From positions 1,550,001 to 1,614,000 of the forward strand of contig NC_067305.1 in NCBI RefSeq assembly GCF_020740795.1: DNA of 64,000 nucleotides. The letters run 5' to 3'. Below, piece after piece: positions 1-14,991 of this stretch. The translations under genes were made by a program, and so were the position numbers. The notes under the pieces were generated by a model, which did no database searches, had not been told where the DNA came from, and saw only the letters and a list, made by a program, of their open reading frames with translations. This DNA comes from Apus apus (taxonomy: Eukaryota; Chordata; Aves; Apodiformes; Apodidae). How positions within the stretch are numbered: the first letter of the stretch is position 1; each line of letters starts with the position of its first letter.

Positions 1-3000
1 GTGCTCAAGGTCATCCCACCTGCTGAGGGGGAGGAAGGGCTGAATTACCCAGGGCCCAAAGGCTCTGCTGGCTTCAGTGGGTACAGATGTGAGACACAAA
101 GGACCTTTGAGAGCAGCTTCTGCACTGAACCTGAAATCACAGACTCCTGGGGAAATCCCAGCTGGTTCTGGCCTTCCTGTTCCACTGCTGTGGGTACAAA
201 ACCTCGAGGAAACCAGCTCATCAGTGACACGGGTTGGGGGAAAAAGCTGTTTGCTGCAGTCCCAGCTGGGGAGGTTTCACATCACACTTCTGCTTTTCTC
301 TGCTGGAGAGGGCAAAAACCCTGAGTGCAAAGCAGCCAGAGGACCCTGGAGTGGCAGCACAGGGGGAAGGGGCAGCAAGGTGACCCCATGGGGTGGCACA
401 GACCTGCTCCCAACAGCCACAGGGGGGACCTCGGGGAGCCAGTGAACTCGACTGCCCTGATTCCTGCACCCCTGGCTCCCAGGCTGGAGCTCAGTGAAGA
501 CAGGAGGGACACAGACTGGGATCCAGACGTTCCAGGTCCTCTCCCTCCTGCCAACACCCAGGACACTGGCACAAGCTGTAGGAGCCGGGGAGCAGAGAGC
601 ACGAGATGTTGGCCAAGAGCTGGAGCTGAACTCAAGCCAGGCAGTGGCTGGGCTGTGAGGAGGTCTGACGGGTGGGTCACAGGCAGGGGAGCAGCTGCCA
701 AACTGGGGGGGAGCTGGAATTCTGCTCCCCAGGGTGTGCTGCCACTGGTGGGGGGGCTGTGAGCAGGAACAGGCAGATGCCACCGACCCCCCCGGGACGA
801 GACCATCAAGGTGCAGACCCTGGGAGGCTGCAGATGTTTTGCTCTGGGGCAAAAAGCAGGTGAAGAGGGAGAAAAGAACAACCCCCTGCAATTATTACTG
901 TTAATAAACTGGATTCCAGACACTCCCCAGCACCTGGTGGCACGCACAGCTCCCGGGATGTGCAGGGGGATGGGGGGCTGAAGGGGACACAAGGACTCCA
1001 GCCCAGGGCTGGTCCTGCCACACCAGGAGTGCCCCATGGCAGCTGTGGCTGGTCCCTCACAGCCCCCCCCTCCTGCTGTTTGAGCAGGATGCAGCTCAGC
1101 TACTGCTGCTGCAAATGCACACAGGGAAGGTGGCCTCTTCCTTAACTCCCTCCCTGGCAAAGGGACCCCCCTGTGGCCCCCAGTGCTGAGGGACACGCAG
1201 CCCAGGAGAACCCACGGGCTCAGAACCCAGGCTGAGAGGAAGCAGAGAACTGCATGTCACCCTGCAGCATGTCCCTGTGACAGCCCTGGCACCCCTCTGT
1301 GCAAGGGACAGGCAGGGGAGCAAGTCTGGGGAAAAAAAGTGACGTGTGGGATGGGATGGTTGAACTGCAGCAGAGCCCTGGGCTGGGGAGGGGCAGACCC
1401 TGGCCCTGTCTGACTGTGACACCTAAAGACCAGAGTTTCATTGTGACAGGTGACATGTCAGGGCCGGCCTGGTGGTATTTTGGTGACAGCACCTGACTGG
1501 GCTCATTTTTGGAAAAGCCACTTTCCCTGGCAGGTTATACAGGCACCTCATTCATGCTGAGCCACACACACTGACAAGCCCAAGGCATTTTTTCTGTGCT
1601 GCTCTCCACAATTGCTCCCTGTGGACCTGGAGGGCAGAGATGCCACCAAGGCCACACTGGTCTGGCACAGGCAACAAACATGACAGCACCCAAAGCACCC
1701 TGTGCCACCAAGGCAGCTCCTGGGCATCACACTACCAGCCCTGACACTGGGCTTTCCTGATGGAGGAACCAAGATCTCCTCCAACCCTGGCACCAGGGGT
1801 TTATTGCTCAAGGACCTTCATCCAAGCCTTGCCAAGAAGTTAAGCTGGGTTTGCTGTCAAGAAAACATCATCTAAACCACCTAAATGCTGATGAAAAGCA
1901 CCATCTCTGTTGCAATGCTTGGTGGTTTGGGGCTGATGGGAAGGGCTGTGTCTCCAGGGGAGCAGCCCCTGACCTGCAGAGCATCATCCAGGACTTGGAA
2001 TGGATGAAGGAGTTCAGCAACATTTTGAACAAATCATAAATCTTATCAAATTTCCAATTTTGTTGAGTTCCTGGGTTATTTTTTTTCCTCGACTACAGTC
2101 TCTCTTCTTTAAATCCACCTGGACGTGACTGTCACCTCAACTTCTTGCTGCAAAACCAAAGTGTTGAGGAAGCACTTTTTGATTTGTTTTGCATGGTTTC
2201 AAGCTTGCCAGGGCTGGGACACCCCCCAGGGCTCCATCCCTCCCCAGCCCTGGGGCAGCAGCACTGAGCCAGCACAACAGCCCGAGCACTGAGAACCCTG
2301 CAGCCCCAGCACCATCCTGCTGATGGGGCAGAAAGGCTGGTGGGATGAAGAGGCCTCTTCCAGGCTGCAGAAAGCACCTGAGGAGTCCCCAGTTCCTACC
2401 CCAGAGCATCAATCAGGGTTGTCTGAGCCTCCTGACCCAGCTGGTGGGCTACAGAGGGGCACTGTCCCCTCCCTGGGTGCTCTACCATTCCCACACTCGC
2501 TCCAGCATCTGAAGCACAACCCAGCCAGGCAGGATGCTGCAGAAGACACAGCTCTAGCTGCTCCACGTGTCACACACAGAGAAAAACCTCATCTGTCTCA
2601 CTCAGCCCAGTGCTTCAGCAGGCAGGAGAACCCAAGGGAGGGAAAAGTGTCGTAACCTGATGAGCTAATTAGGTCAAACCACGTCTGTTGACACAGGCGA
2701 GAAGAACGTGTGTTCCTGGGCTGCAGGAATCACAGCCCCTTTCCTGGCCTCCCTGGGGACAGAGCTGGAGGCTGCTGTGGTCTCAGGTCTCCCTGCACAG
2801 AAGCAGGGAAAAACCAGGAGCACCCAAAAGCCTCAGAGCTGCCGTTGGAAGGGGCAGAGTCCTGGGGCAGTGTGGGTGGCAGGGGAAGCAGGAGGAGATG
2901 GTCCCACCTGCTGTGGCACTTGTGAGAGGCTCCTCCCTGAGAGCTGCAGGGGCTGAGCCCACAGCTGGGAGATGAGCAATGTCCTGAGCACCTCCAGCAG

Positions 3001-3349
3001 GCCTGGCTGGAGCAAGAAGCACAGCTACGAGCACAGAGGAGCACCAGGAGGTTCTGCCAAAGCCCGGGGTTGCTGGGAAGTGCCACAGGACCTCATCCTC
3101 TTCACCAGTCCTTCCCTTTCCCTGTGCCAGAGCGATACCACTTCCCCAGGAGCACAGGCCAGAGAAGCAGAGGGGGGTCCAGGGTCCTACTGTACTCGTT
3201 GTCCCCACAGTCCCCCCAGGACAGCACCTGTGACCATGAACTATCCTGCCTGCCTGGGCTCTGCCAGGAGGATCCAGGCAGCAGCAGAGCTGGGATTCAC
3301 CAACCTGCTGGGGAGCTCCTGCAGAGCTGGGAAGAACTGGGCACCAAAA
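1..3349. other. downstream flank, no gene recognised
   Basis: This is moderately GC-rich unique sequence without CR1 and without any open frame I recognise on either strand. In mammals the next gene past the TCF3 3' end is UQCR11; its short protein (NWVPTAYTWG region) was looked for on the minus strand and not seen. AATAAA hexamers occur at 903-908 on the plus strand and 1805-1800 on the minus strand, but nothing ties them to a transcript. Confidence 0.5.
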
Positions 3350-4290
3350 TGTTTCAGAAGGAGAAGGAGGGGGAAGAAACAAGAATAAATTCCCAGTAGA
3401 TGCTTTTCCATTGCCAGCTCCGGAATGGCCACCACAGCTCAGCACCACCGAGCACCTCTCTGATTGCTCTCTGGAGCTCCCTGCCAAGGAGTGGGGCTGC
3501 TGGGGTCTTCCTGCTGCTGAGGGAGCAGTGGAGTGACACTGGGAAGCCCTCGGAGAGAAGGGATCGTTGGCCCAGCTGGAGTGTCTTGTGCAGGACAGGC
3601 CTTGCTGCTCCCCTCCTTCCCAGCGTGGAGGTGACAGCAGCCACTCTGTCCTCGTGGCAAGGCAGGTGGCACGCCGAGCTGACTGCCTCCAAGGCTGCTT
3701 TAGAGATCTGGCAGTGGGTGAAGGTGGGTGTGGAACCTCTCCTCTCCCCAGGCCTGCAGAGCTCTGCACTTCCAACGCTGGTGGCTCCGGCGCAGGAGCT
3801 GCCGGGCGATGGGATCCTGCTCATGGCCACGTCCCGGGGGGCTGGGGCAGCTGCTCCTCTTCAGCCACCAGCCTCTGGGGGCTGAGCACACTGTCCTGCT
3901 GCTGCCTTTGCTCCATCCACCTTTGCCTCTTCCCAGTCCTCCAGCTTTGTCCAGCTCCTCTTCCTCCAGCGCTGCCCCTGGAAGCGCCCCTGGCAGCGGG
4001 AGCAGGAGGCGCCTTCCTGGCCATGCCTCCGTGTCGCTCTTCCTTACCTGGAGCACATCCCAGCCCCTGGGTTCTCTTCCACCCCCCAGACCAGCTCTCT
4101 GGTGGCACCTCATCCTCCCCATCACGACGCTCCAGGAAGCTCCTCTCGCAGGCCTCCAGGATCCTCCAGGAATGAAGCACAATCTTGCAGAGACCCTTGG
4201 TGGAGCTCGGTCACTTCCCGGCAGGAGCGGGAGCGCCTCTGTGGGATCCTGCTGCAGCTTCCTCTGCTCTTTAACTTCCTTTGCCCAAAT
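3350..4290 (-). other. GC-rich block with possible unrecognised coding fragments
   Basis: The minus strand carries several Arg/Trp/Glu-rich open segments in different frames: RILEACERSFLERRDGEDE (about 4165-4110), RFQGQRWRKRSWTKLEDWEE (about 3987-3928) and ARQLLRRSHQRWKCRALQAW (about 3808-3749). A consensus donor CCAG|GTAAGG lies near 4046. CpG density is higher than in the flanks. The Trp spacing recalls SFI1-like or coiled-coil W-repeat proteins, but no family was identified, the frames are not continuous and one implied intron would be under 60 bases. It could be an unannotated gene tail, a decayed gene or chance. Confidence 0.2.
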
Positions 4291-4449
4291 CAGAAGTGGC
4301 CAAAAGCAAAAGAGATGGTGAATTCAGCACATGAGTTTGTTTTTGTTTATAATGGAAGGTACAAGCCAGGCAAGGAAGAACATCCCCTCGCTGTGGCTAC
4401 ATTCGCTTTTAGTGGCTTTCAGAGCCGAATCTGAGAATTCCTCTCTTTA

Positions 4450-5856
4450 TATCCAGTCTCTCTTAATACAATTTTAATATTCTGGTTGATCCTAAAGATG
4501 CAACGTTAACTATAGAAACAGCAGCAGAAAAGCATGGGGTACAAGACATTTTTTTTCGTTTTTTTTTTATACAAAAAAAAAAGATTCTTTTCGTCGCTTA
4601 CAAAACATATGCAAAAAGAAGCTAAAAAAAAAAAACCAAAAAACCAACAAAACAACCCAAAAGGCATTGCTATTTGTTCTACATAAAAAAAATCTCATAA
4701 CTAATGTTCTTTTTTTTTTTTTCCCCTTAAAAAAAAAAAAAAGAAATATCAAGCTTAGGCACAATTTTGCTGCTGGCTGCTTGAGAACAAGCCAAGAGAA
4801 CACGCCACCCCCTCCTAACTGAGTGATATGTATTGACTGTTCCTCACTTTATACTTAAGGCAATTTTTTTTGTTTGTTTTCATTTGAGAAAGTGTTTTTT
4901 TGTTTGTTTTTCTCCACCCCTTACGCCATGCCAGGATCCATCCACGTGTGTCAGTATGAGCAGAACTAAAGTTTATGGTTCGAGAAGGTTGCAGGTCACA
5001 CCGAGGGTTTTCCTCCTACAGATCTCTCTATCCAGAGGAACAAAAAGATCTACAAATAAAAAAAAATAATAAAACAACAAAACAAAACAAAAAAGCCTGA
5101 GGGGAGAGAAACCTAAATGAGAATAAAACTCTTGCTCCTTGTTGGGGGAGCTCCCCTGCTGCAGCCTGGTCTGCAGAGAAGTCAGCCCTGAGGGCTCACG
5201 GGGGCTGCAGAGGAGCTGAGACACCAGCTTTGCCTTTGGTTTCTGTCCAGGGCAGCCCCAGGCACCCACCAGCACAGGGGGCTGGGGACCATGGCCCCTC
5301 CGTGTCCTCTGGGGTGTGTGGGTGCTATGGGATGAGGTTCTGCAGCCCCACGGAGGGGATGCTCACTGCTGGGATCAGCCTCTGCCTGCAGGGGATGCTC
5401 AGACTCAGGCTGAACAGGCTCAGCTACTCCTGGCCAAGTACAGCGTTCCCTTAAGAACAGGGAGAGCCCAGCAGAGCCTGCCATGGTCTGGCTGGGGGAA
5501 TGTCACCTTCTGTGCCTTTCTTGACATCTCTGGGACCTGCCCACTCCCTCCTGCAGGGCCACTGGGCAAAGGAGCTGTTGCTTTCCAGAAGCCAACTGGG
5601 ACAGTGCTGGGAGGTGCAGAGCAGAGCTTTGGGAGCACCAAAGCTCTCTGTCCTGGCTACAGGGCTGCACCTCTCTGTGGAACAGAGGCTCTGGGGTCCA
5701 TGGATGAGCCAACAACACCCACGTACAAGTCATTTACTCAAGGTAAATTGAGAAGGACGTTGGCTGGTGCTGGACAAGTGTGGGGCTGAGCTGCCCAGGC
5801 AGAGCAGTGCAGGTCAGCAGCACCGTGCTGGGACCACGGGGCAGGGGACGATACCT
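4450..5856 (-). other. TCF3: TCF3 3' untranslated region (left end inferred)
   Basis: This is non-coding sequence after the TAA stop. The distal half (4.44-5.1 kb) is AT-rich, with long T and A tracts at 4550-4590, 4625-4645, 4685-4745, 4866-4905 and 5057-5095, which read as U-rich runs in the mRNA. No AATAAA occurs on the transcribed strand between the stop and 4440. The best poly(A) hexamer is ATTAAA at 4478-4473, so cleavage would fall near 4445-4460, giving a 3' UTR of about 1.4 kb. This end is a prediction; a longer UTR is possible. Confidence 0.6.
4473..4478 (-). terminator. TCF3: candidate poly(A) signal ATTAAA
   Basis: The plus strand reads TTTAAT, so the transcribed strand reads ATTAAA, the commonest variant of the canonical hexamer. 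It sits at the distal end of the AT-rich UTR block. TATAAA-type variants also occur nearby (about 4443-4448 and 4566-4571). Confidence 0.4.
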
Positions 5857-5999
5857 TTACATGTGTCCAACAGGGTTGTGACCATCTCCTAGACCAGGAT
5901 GTGAAGCTGAAAGTGTCATCTGAGGATCTCCTACAACTCCAGACACCTTCTCCTCTTCCCGACGCTTCAGGCAGGCTGCTTTCGGGTTCAGGTTGCGCT
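5857..5999 (-). CDS. TCF3: TCF3 terminal coding exon (exon 19), shared by E12 and E47
   Basis: This encodes the C-terminal tail after the bHLH. It starts [20 protein letters not shown] and ends [10 protein letters not shown], then TAA at 5857-5859. The acceptor is GGCACAG|AGCGC at 6001-6000. The first two bases complete the Glu codon begun by the single G at the end of either bHLH exon. The [19 protein letters not shown] block directly follows helix 2 and is shared by all vertebrate E-proteins (domain C). The length, 47 codons plus stop, equals that of human TCF3. Confidence 0.97.
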
Positions 6000-6552
6000 C
6001 TGTGCCAAAAACAAGGGAGGGAGGGAAGCAACCTCAGCTTGGGCAACGGCATCGTGCATGGCAGCAGCACCCAAAAGAGAAGGACAGAGTCTGAGGACAG
6101 ACACACAGGACCATGCAAGGAAGTAACCTCAGTGCAAGCTGCTCTCTGCCTGCTGCTCCTTGCAGTGGCTGCAGTAACTCGGCTGGATCCCTGCTAGAGC
6201 AAAAACCCAAGCCCGCTTGGAACACCCTGCCAATCTCAACATGTGCTTGCTTACAGAAACCCCAGTGCCTCAGCCAGCTCTTGGAGTTGAGGACTGAGTT
6301 TTCCAAAGCTGCTTAATGGAATCCAGGTGCCAAAATCCCATTAAGCATCAGGGGAGATGGACAGAGCAGCCTGGAATTCCCTCCGGGGAGGGAGCAGAGC
6401 TGGGCCTGCCGTGCGGAGCACCCAGGGGTGCCCCTGGGGCAAACACAGGACCTGGCAGGAAAGCAGGAGTCACAACAGAGAAGAGACACACACAGAGGGA
6501 CGGGGGGGGGAAGAGAAAGGCCCCGAAATGCACCTGCCAGCTGGTACCATAC
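6000..6552 (-). other. TCF3: intron between E47 exon and terminal exon
   Basis: This is a 553-bp intron of unique sequence, GT at 6552-6551 and AG at 6001-6000. The plus strand has a G9 run near 6503-6511, read as C-rich in the RNA. No repeat or other gene was seen. Confidence 0.9.
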
Positions 6553-6779
6553 CTCGTACTTGCTGCTCCAGGCCCAGAATGACCTGCACCGCTTGCTGTA
6601 GGATGATCAGTTTGGTCTGTGCTTTGTCCGTTTTTAAGTGCATCTGACACATGCGTCCCAGTTCTTTAAAGGCCTCGTTAATGTCCCGCACACGCACCCT
6701 CTCCCTGGCGTTATTGGCCATTCTCCTCTCCCGGTCCCTCAGATCTTTGTCCTCCAGTGACAAGGCCTCGTCTGTACTG
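6553..6779 (-). CDS. TCF3: TCF3 E47-type alternative bHLH exon (18b)
   Basis: This encodes the E47 DNA-binding and dimerisation domain, 227 bases. Order: acidic linker [19 protein letters not shown], basic region with [11 protein letters not shown] (the Glu and Arg that read CANNTG), helix 1 [15 protein letters not shown], loop LKTDKAQTK, helix 2 [19 protein letters not shown]. Acceptor ATGAACCCAG|CAGTACAG at 6781-6780; donor CGAG|GTATGG at 6552-6551. Exon 17 supplies AG and this exon C to make the first Ser. The E47 bHLH homodimerises well on DNA. It differs from human by only a few conservative changes (for example Lys for Arg in AFKELG and Ile for Leu in KLIIL). It is used instead of the E12 exon about 3 kb upstream. 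Confidence 0.97.
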
Positions 6780-10980
<4,201 letters not shown>

Positions 10981-11128
10981 CTTGTTCTGTTCCGGGAGGG
11001 TTTCAGCTCCTTCTTCTCTTCTTCTGAATTATCTGCCACCGACGTGTTCTCCTCGTCCTCCTTCTCTTCCCTCTTTATCTCACTGGTTCCTGAGGAGACG
11101 CTGCTTCGCCCCAGCCCCCCTGACAAAC
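10981..11128 (-). CDS. TCF3: TCF3 exon 17
   Basis: This encodes the acidic/basic charged linker just before the bHLH: GLSGGLGRSSVSSGT then SEIKREEKEDEENTS, VADNSEEEKKELKPSRNRT. IKRE fits the psi-K-x-E sumoylation consensus. The donor is ACAAG|GTGCTC at 10980-10979, leaving AG to be completed by T (E12) or C (E47), both Ser. The acceptor is a NAGNAG (CCCCAGCAG|G). I chose the inner AG because it gives SGL, matching the human SGLG junction; the outer one would start at 11131 and change the junction from Gly to Ala-Gly. Confidence 0.93.
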
Positions 11129-12987
11129 CTGCTGGGGACACAGAGTCACACATGGAGGTTGGAGGGGTCTGACCTGCATGGGGAGCTGGAGGTTCCCCAG
11201 GCCCTGCCCCTCCTGTGCTGCATCCTCAGCAGGCAGCACCCTGCACTCCTCCTGTATCACTGCTCTGCAGCAAGAGGCACTTAGAGGGGTGCTGGCTCTG
11301 CCCTGCCACTGCTCCCCACCCTTCTCCCCTCAACCCCCAGGCTCTCCAGAGTCAGAGCCCAACCCCTCCCAGCACAGAAGGGCCCAGGGGCTCTGTGCCA
11401 CCCACAGCTGGCAGGAGAGATGGGGACATGCAGGTCAAACCTCTGGAAAAGGCTCAAGGTAGAAACTGCCCTGCGGATGCTGCAGGAGCAACCAACCTGC
11501 CCCCAGGCTGCTGCTGCACAGGGCTGGACCTCCAGGGCCACCCAAACCACCCTGTGGCAGGGGAGCTTCCAGCAGGCAGGGATGCAGAGCTGCCTTACCA
11601 CTGTACGTGTCCTGCTGCCTGCTGAGGTCAGGGAGTGAGCTGGGCTGTGACGGAAGTGTGACATGGTTGTGGAGCATGCTGGGGTTGCTGGACAACCCAT
11701 CTTCCGGGTGACCTCCTCCCACCTACAGCAGAACAAGCAGAGCAAGCCTTGAGGGGGGGAAGTGTCACAGCCAGTGGCACGGGCACAGTCACCCCAGGTA
11801 CAGCCACGGGCTGCAGCCAGGTCCCTCCTCACATGTTCCCACCGCCCAGAGCACAGGCATGCAGGAGAGAAGAGCCAACCTGCTCCAGCACCAGCCCTCC
11901 TCTGGAGACCAAGGTGGGGGCACTGCAGAAGGCAACTCGGTGCCCATCAGCTGGACCAAGCAGAAGCCCCCATCAGTGCTGCCCCCCCCACCCATGCAAA
12001 AGCCTCTCTATGCCCAGATGCAAGGCTGGCACCCTGGAGAGGACACCCTGCCTGGGCTGCACGTGTCCTGTCTCCATCAAGCACCACCATCTCCGCCACC
12101 TCCCCAGTGCCACCAGAGCAGGGGACATCCCAGCAGCATCAACTTTGCCCTGAAGAGCCTGGACACTAAGGGGAAGGGTCAGGCAGCCTTTCTGAGCCTG
12201 CACCTCCCGAGGCAGGACTGAGCCAGCCCTGCTGAAAACACCCTCATTTCTGCAGCTGGCAGCAGCTGGCAACAGAGGACACGTGGGGCATCTCTTAGTG
12301 GCAGAGGGGGGGACACCTCAGAAGGAAGCACGTCTGGTTCTCTAGAGACTGGAGATGTGTTAGTGTTGGCTGCAGCAGGCAACCAGCTCTGCCAAAAACA
12401 TGCTCCTGTGGTCACCAGCCTCTGGAGAAGGGGGTCCCTGGTGACCCAGCATGGGATCCCAGCATCCACGTGCTCAGGGCAACTGGGACCTGTTGTGCTC
12501 CCTGGAGCCTGAAGGAGCCATCAGGTACCAGCACTGACCATGTGCCTGGAAGGACATGGTCCCTGCTCCAAAGGTTTGGAACAGAGAAATCCTGGTGACA
12601 CCTGGTTCTCTATACCCACCATTCTGACCTGCACTGGAACCCTCTCCTCCTTCTCCCTGCATCCCCTGGGGACAGCTTAAAACTTCTGAGGGCTTTCCAT
12701 CCATGTTGCCGGGAAAGAAGAAGAGCTTTCACCACCTCTGCCCTGAGAAGGGGCACGAGCCAACTGCAGGAAGGGCTTGCACCTGAGAGCCACCACTTGT
12801 GCTGAACGTGGATTCAACCCCCCCTGCCAGGAGATGAAGCCACCACGCTGCTGCGCACATCACCTGCCCAAAGCTGTCACCAGCTGCCCCAAGCTGGGCC
12901 AGAGAGACAAAGAGAACATCCCTCTGGACCCTGCCAGGTGGGTCCCCAGCACGTCCCTGCCAGCTGCCATGATGTTCCCACACTTAC
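11129..12987 (-). other. TCF3: introns flanking exon 16
   Basis: Intron 16 (11129-11598, 470 bp) and intron 15 (11723-12987, 1,265 bp) are GC-rich unique sequence. No CR1, RNA gene or further exon was recognised in either. Confidence 0.8.
11599..11722 (-). CDS. TCF3: TCF3 exon 16
   Basis: This encodes [19 protein letters not shown], then [22 protein letters not shown], matching human GGSHPEDG and LPDLSRPPDSYSG. It is 41 codons plus one base. Acceptor CTGTAG|GTGGGAGG at 11724-11723; donor ACAGTG|GTAAGG at 11598-11597. It is a Ser/Pro-rich, probably disordered linker between the central conserved helix and the charged pre-bHLH segment. Confidence 0.96.
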
Positions 12988-13191
12988 CAGACTGGGGTGC
13001 CTGTTCCCCAGGGACATGACGGCGGCGGGGAAGGCCTGGCCCAGGCTGCCCACGCTGGCACTGTGGGCTGGTGCTGAGCCCAGGAGCCCGTGCATGTCCC
13101 CGTGGCTGCTGGGCATGGTGGCTGTCTGGCCCACGGCGTGGTTCCTCAGCACGTGGATGGCTTCGTCCAACCTGTCTTCCATTTTGTTTTG
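12988..13191 (-). CDS. TCF3: TCF3 exon 15
   Basis: This is exactly 68 codons. It opens with QNKMEDRLDEAIHVLRNHAV, a strongly conserved predicted amphipathic helix found in all E-proteins, followed by a Ser/Gly/Ala-rich stretch (SSHGDMHGLLGSAPAHSAS) and MSLGNRHPSL. Acceptor CCTTCAAG|CAAAAC at 13193-13192; donor AGTCTG|GTAAGT at 12987-12986. The segment after the helix is longer than the human equivalent by roughly 15 residues and looks more like the TCF4/TCF12 arrangement, as expected for a non-mammalian TCF3. Confidence 0.96.
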
Positions 13192-13602
13192 CTTGAAGGA
13201 CAGGACAGAGCAACAGGCCCGTGTTAACACCTCTGTCACCCTCGGCACCAAAGAACTGCTGGTGGCAACCACTGGCCACAGGGGAGAAATAACCCTCCCA
13301 ACTCTACCAGTGCCATCCCCTAAGGACACGAGGGGTCACACCAGCAGAACAGCTCAGGAAAGGGAAGCAGAAATCAGCCAGGCATCTGCTGGGCTGGGCC
13401 AGACCCTGAGCAGGTGAGGGTGCCAGGTCCCAGCTCTGCCTGCCCCCCAGCCTTGGGGCAGCAGCACCCAGCCCTGCCCAGCTGCTGCCAACCCTCTGGC
13501 CACCTCATCTAACCACCCTCCTTCAGCACCCGGGCATCTTGGGGAGAGGACCTCACGGCCAGGTGCAGAGAGAAAAGCAGAAGATCTCCTGGCGATACTT
13601 AC
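13192..13602 (-). other. TCF3: intron 14
   Basis: This 411-bp GC-rich intron lies between exons 14 and 15. The RNA-sense acceptor has a good pyrimidine run (CTCTGTCCTGTCCTTCAAG). Nothing else seen. Confidence 0.85.
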
Positions 13603-13676
13603 TAAGGTGTGGAGGCTCCCTTCGTAGCTGGGAGATAAGGCACCCTGGCCGCTCGCCCGTGACCACTGGGATGTGC
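13603..13676 (-). CDS. TCF3: TCF3 exon 14
   Basis: This encodes (G)TSQWSRASGQGALSPSYEG and SLHTL, matching human TSQWPRAGAPGALSPSYDG and LHGL. It has two bases plus 24 codons. Acceptor TTCCCAG|GCACATCC at 13678-13677; donor ACCTTA|GTAAGT at 13602-13601. A minisatellite begins 65 bases upstream of the acceptor. Confidence 0.96.
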
Positions 13677-13740
13677 CTGGGAACAAACAGGGAGAGCTCA
13701 GGACCACACACGGCTGCCACTAGATGGGGCTGGAAGCTGG

Positions 13741-14050
13741 GCCACCAGCTCTGCATGGGCCACCAGCTCTGCACGGGCCACCAGTTCTGCACGGGCCACC
13801 AGTTCTGCATGGGCTACCAGCTCTGCATTGGCCACCACACTCTGCATGGGCCACCAGCTCTGCATTGGCCACCAGCTCTGCATTGGCCACCACACTCTGC
13901 ATGGGCCACCAGCTCTGCACGGGCCACCAGCTCTGCATGGGCCACCAGCTCTGCATGGGCCACCACACTCTGCATTGGCCACCAGCTCTGCATGGGCCAC
14001 CAGCTCTGGATGGGCCACCACACTCTGCATGGGCCACCAGCTCTGGATGG
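13741..14050. repeat. 18/19-bp minisatellite in intron 13
   Basis: There are about 17 tandem copies of an 18-bp unit GCCACCAGCTCTGCATGG, with point variants (CACGG, CATTG, GGATGG endings). Four copies are 19-bp variants (GCCACCACACTCTGCATGG) at positions 6, 9, 13 and 16 of the array. Because most units are a multiple of three and lack stops, several frames on both strands stay open across it; these are not genes. It lies in intron 13, 65 bases upstream of the exon 14 acceptor. Confidence 0.97.
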
Positions 14051-14991
14051 GCCACCACACCATGCCCTGCACCACCACGGGCCACCATGGCACCACACAG
14101 GGCTGCACAGGGACAAAGCCAGTCCCACCAGCCACGGGCACAGGTTTTTCCCCATTCCCACCCTGGGGGGCAGCCGGGTGGGTGCTGGCAGAGGTGACTC
14201 CCCTGGGAGCAGGTGCCCACATCATCCCACACTGTCCCCATGTCTGATCCCATGTGTCTCCCACGGAAACCCCTGTTGAGCCCCTGCTGTGGGCTCTGCT
14301 CTGCTCAGCAGGGAACAGCTCAGGCCTCCAGACCTCACATATTTAAATTTCTGTCCCCAGGCAGCAGGGACACGCTGGGCTTGCCCGGACCCCAGGGCAG
14401 TGGCAGGCTGGCCTGTGCCCTCTGGGCACTGAGGGGCCTTGGAGCCAGCTCTGCTGGGCAGGAACGAGACCTCCCTGCTAGGTGGGAGCAGAGACGGGTG
14501 CTCATGGGGTGCTGAGAATTATTTTGGACCAGTTGGCTCCTTTCCAGTTCCCACTGTGCTCCTCCTATGGGAGACAAAACCGGGGACAATGCTCTCCCAG
14601 CCTCCCCAAGATGAGATGCTCGGGGACATCTGAACAGCAGGAGGGGATCTCAGGGGGTGTCAGCAACTCAAGCATGTGGTGTTGCCACCATGGGGGTCAG
14701 GTCTCCAGCAGAGCCACCCACTAAAAGCAGGCAGGGCCATTGCCCTTGTCCCCTGCACCCAGGCACTGCTCAGCTCCAAAGGAGGGAAAAGTTCCAGGCA
14801 ATGAAAGGTAAATGTGCCCCTTCACAGGAGACACCAAAAAGCATCTTAAAGTTTGCTTCTCCTCCCTCCTCACTCTTCAGCTTTCAAAAATAAAGGGAAC
14901 TGCAAAAAATGTCTTAAATGAGGGTTTGGGGCTGACCTGGGACTTCCTGACAGCAAAGCTTTGTACACCAAGAGCCAAGTTTAGCACCTAC
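14051..14991 (-). other. TCF3: remainder of intron 13
   Basis: This is unique GC-rich sequence between the minisatellite and exon 13. Decayed unit-like words continue for about 50 bases after the array. No other feature recognised. Confidence 0.75.

Noticed and set aside
903..908. AATAAA on the plus strand, and one at 1805-1800 on the minus strand
   Set aside because: No transcript or coding exon can be connected to either, so they are treated as chance hexamers.
282..1196. 304-codon minus-strand open frame near the left edge
   Set aside because: No recognisable domain, low-complexity Pro/Ser/Leu composition and competing open frames on both strands, as expected from stop-poor GC-rich DNA.
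2783..3775. 330-codon minus-strand open frame downstream of TCF3
   Set aside because: Composition is Ser/Pro/Cys-rich without any family resemblance, and it conflicts with the frames that look most protein-like at 3.7-4.2 kb.
6470..6763. Treating the bHLH-containing open frame as a 97-codon gene starting at an internal Met
   Set aside because: The frame simply reads the E47 exon into the following intron. The real coding segment is the exon 6553-6779 bounded by GT-AG.
13698..14264. Overlapping open frames of 188 and 177 codons (minus) and 246 and 157 codons (plus) with His/Pro or Trp/Ala repeats
   Set aside because: They are produced by the 18-bp minisatellite, whose unit length is a multiple of three and lacks stops in several frames.
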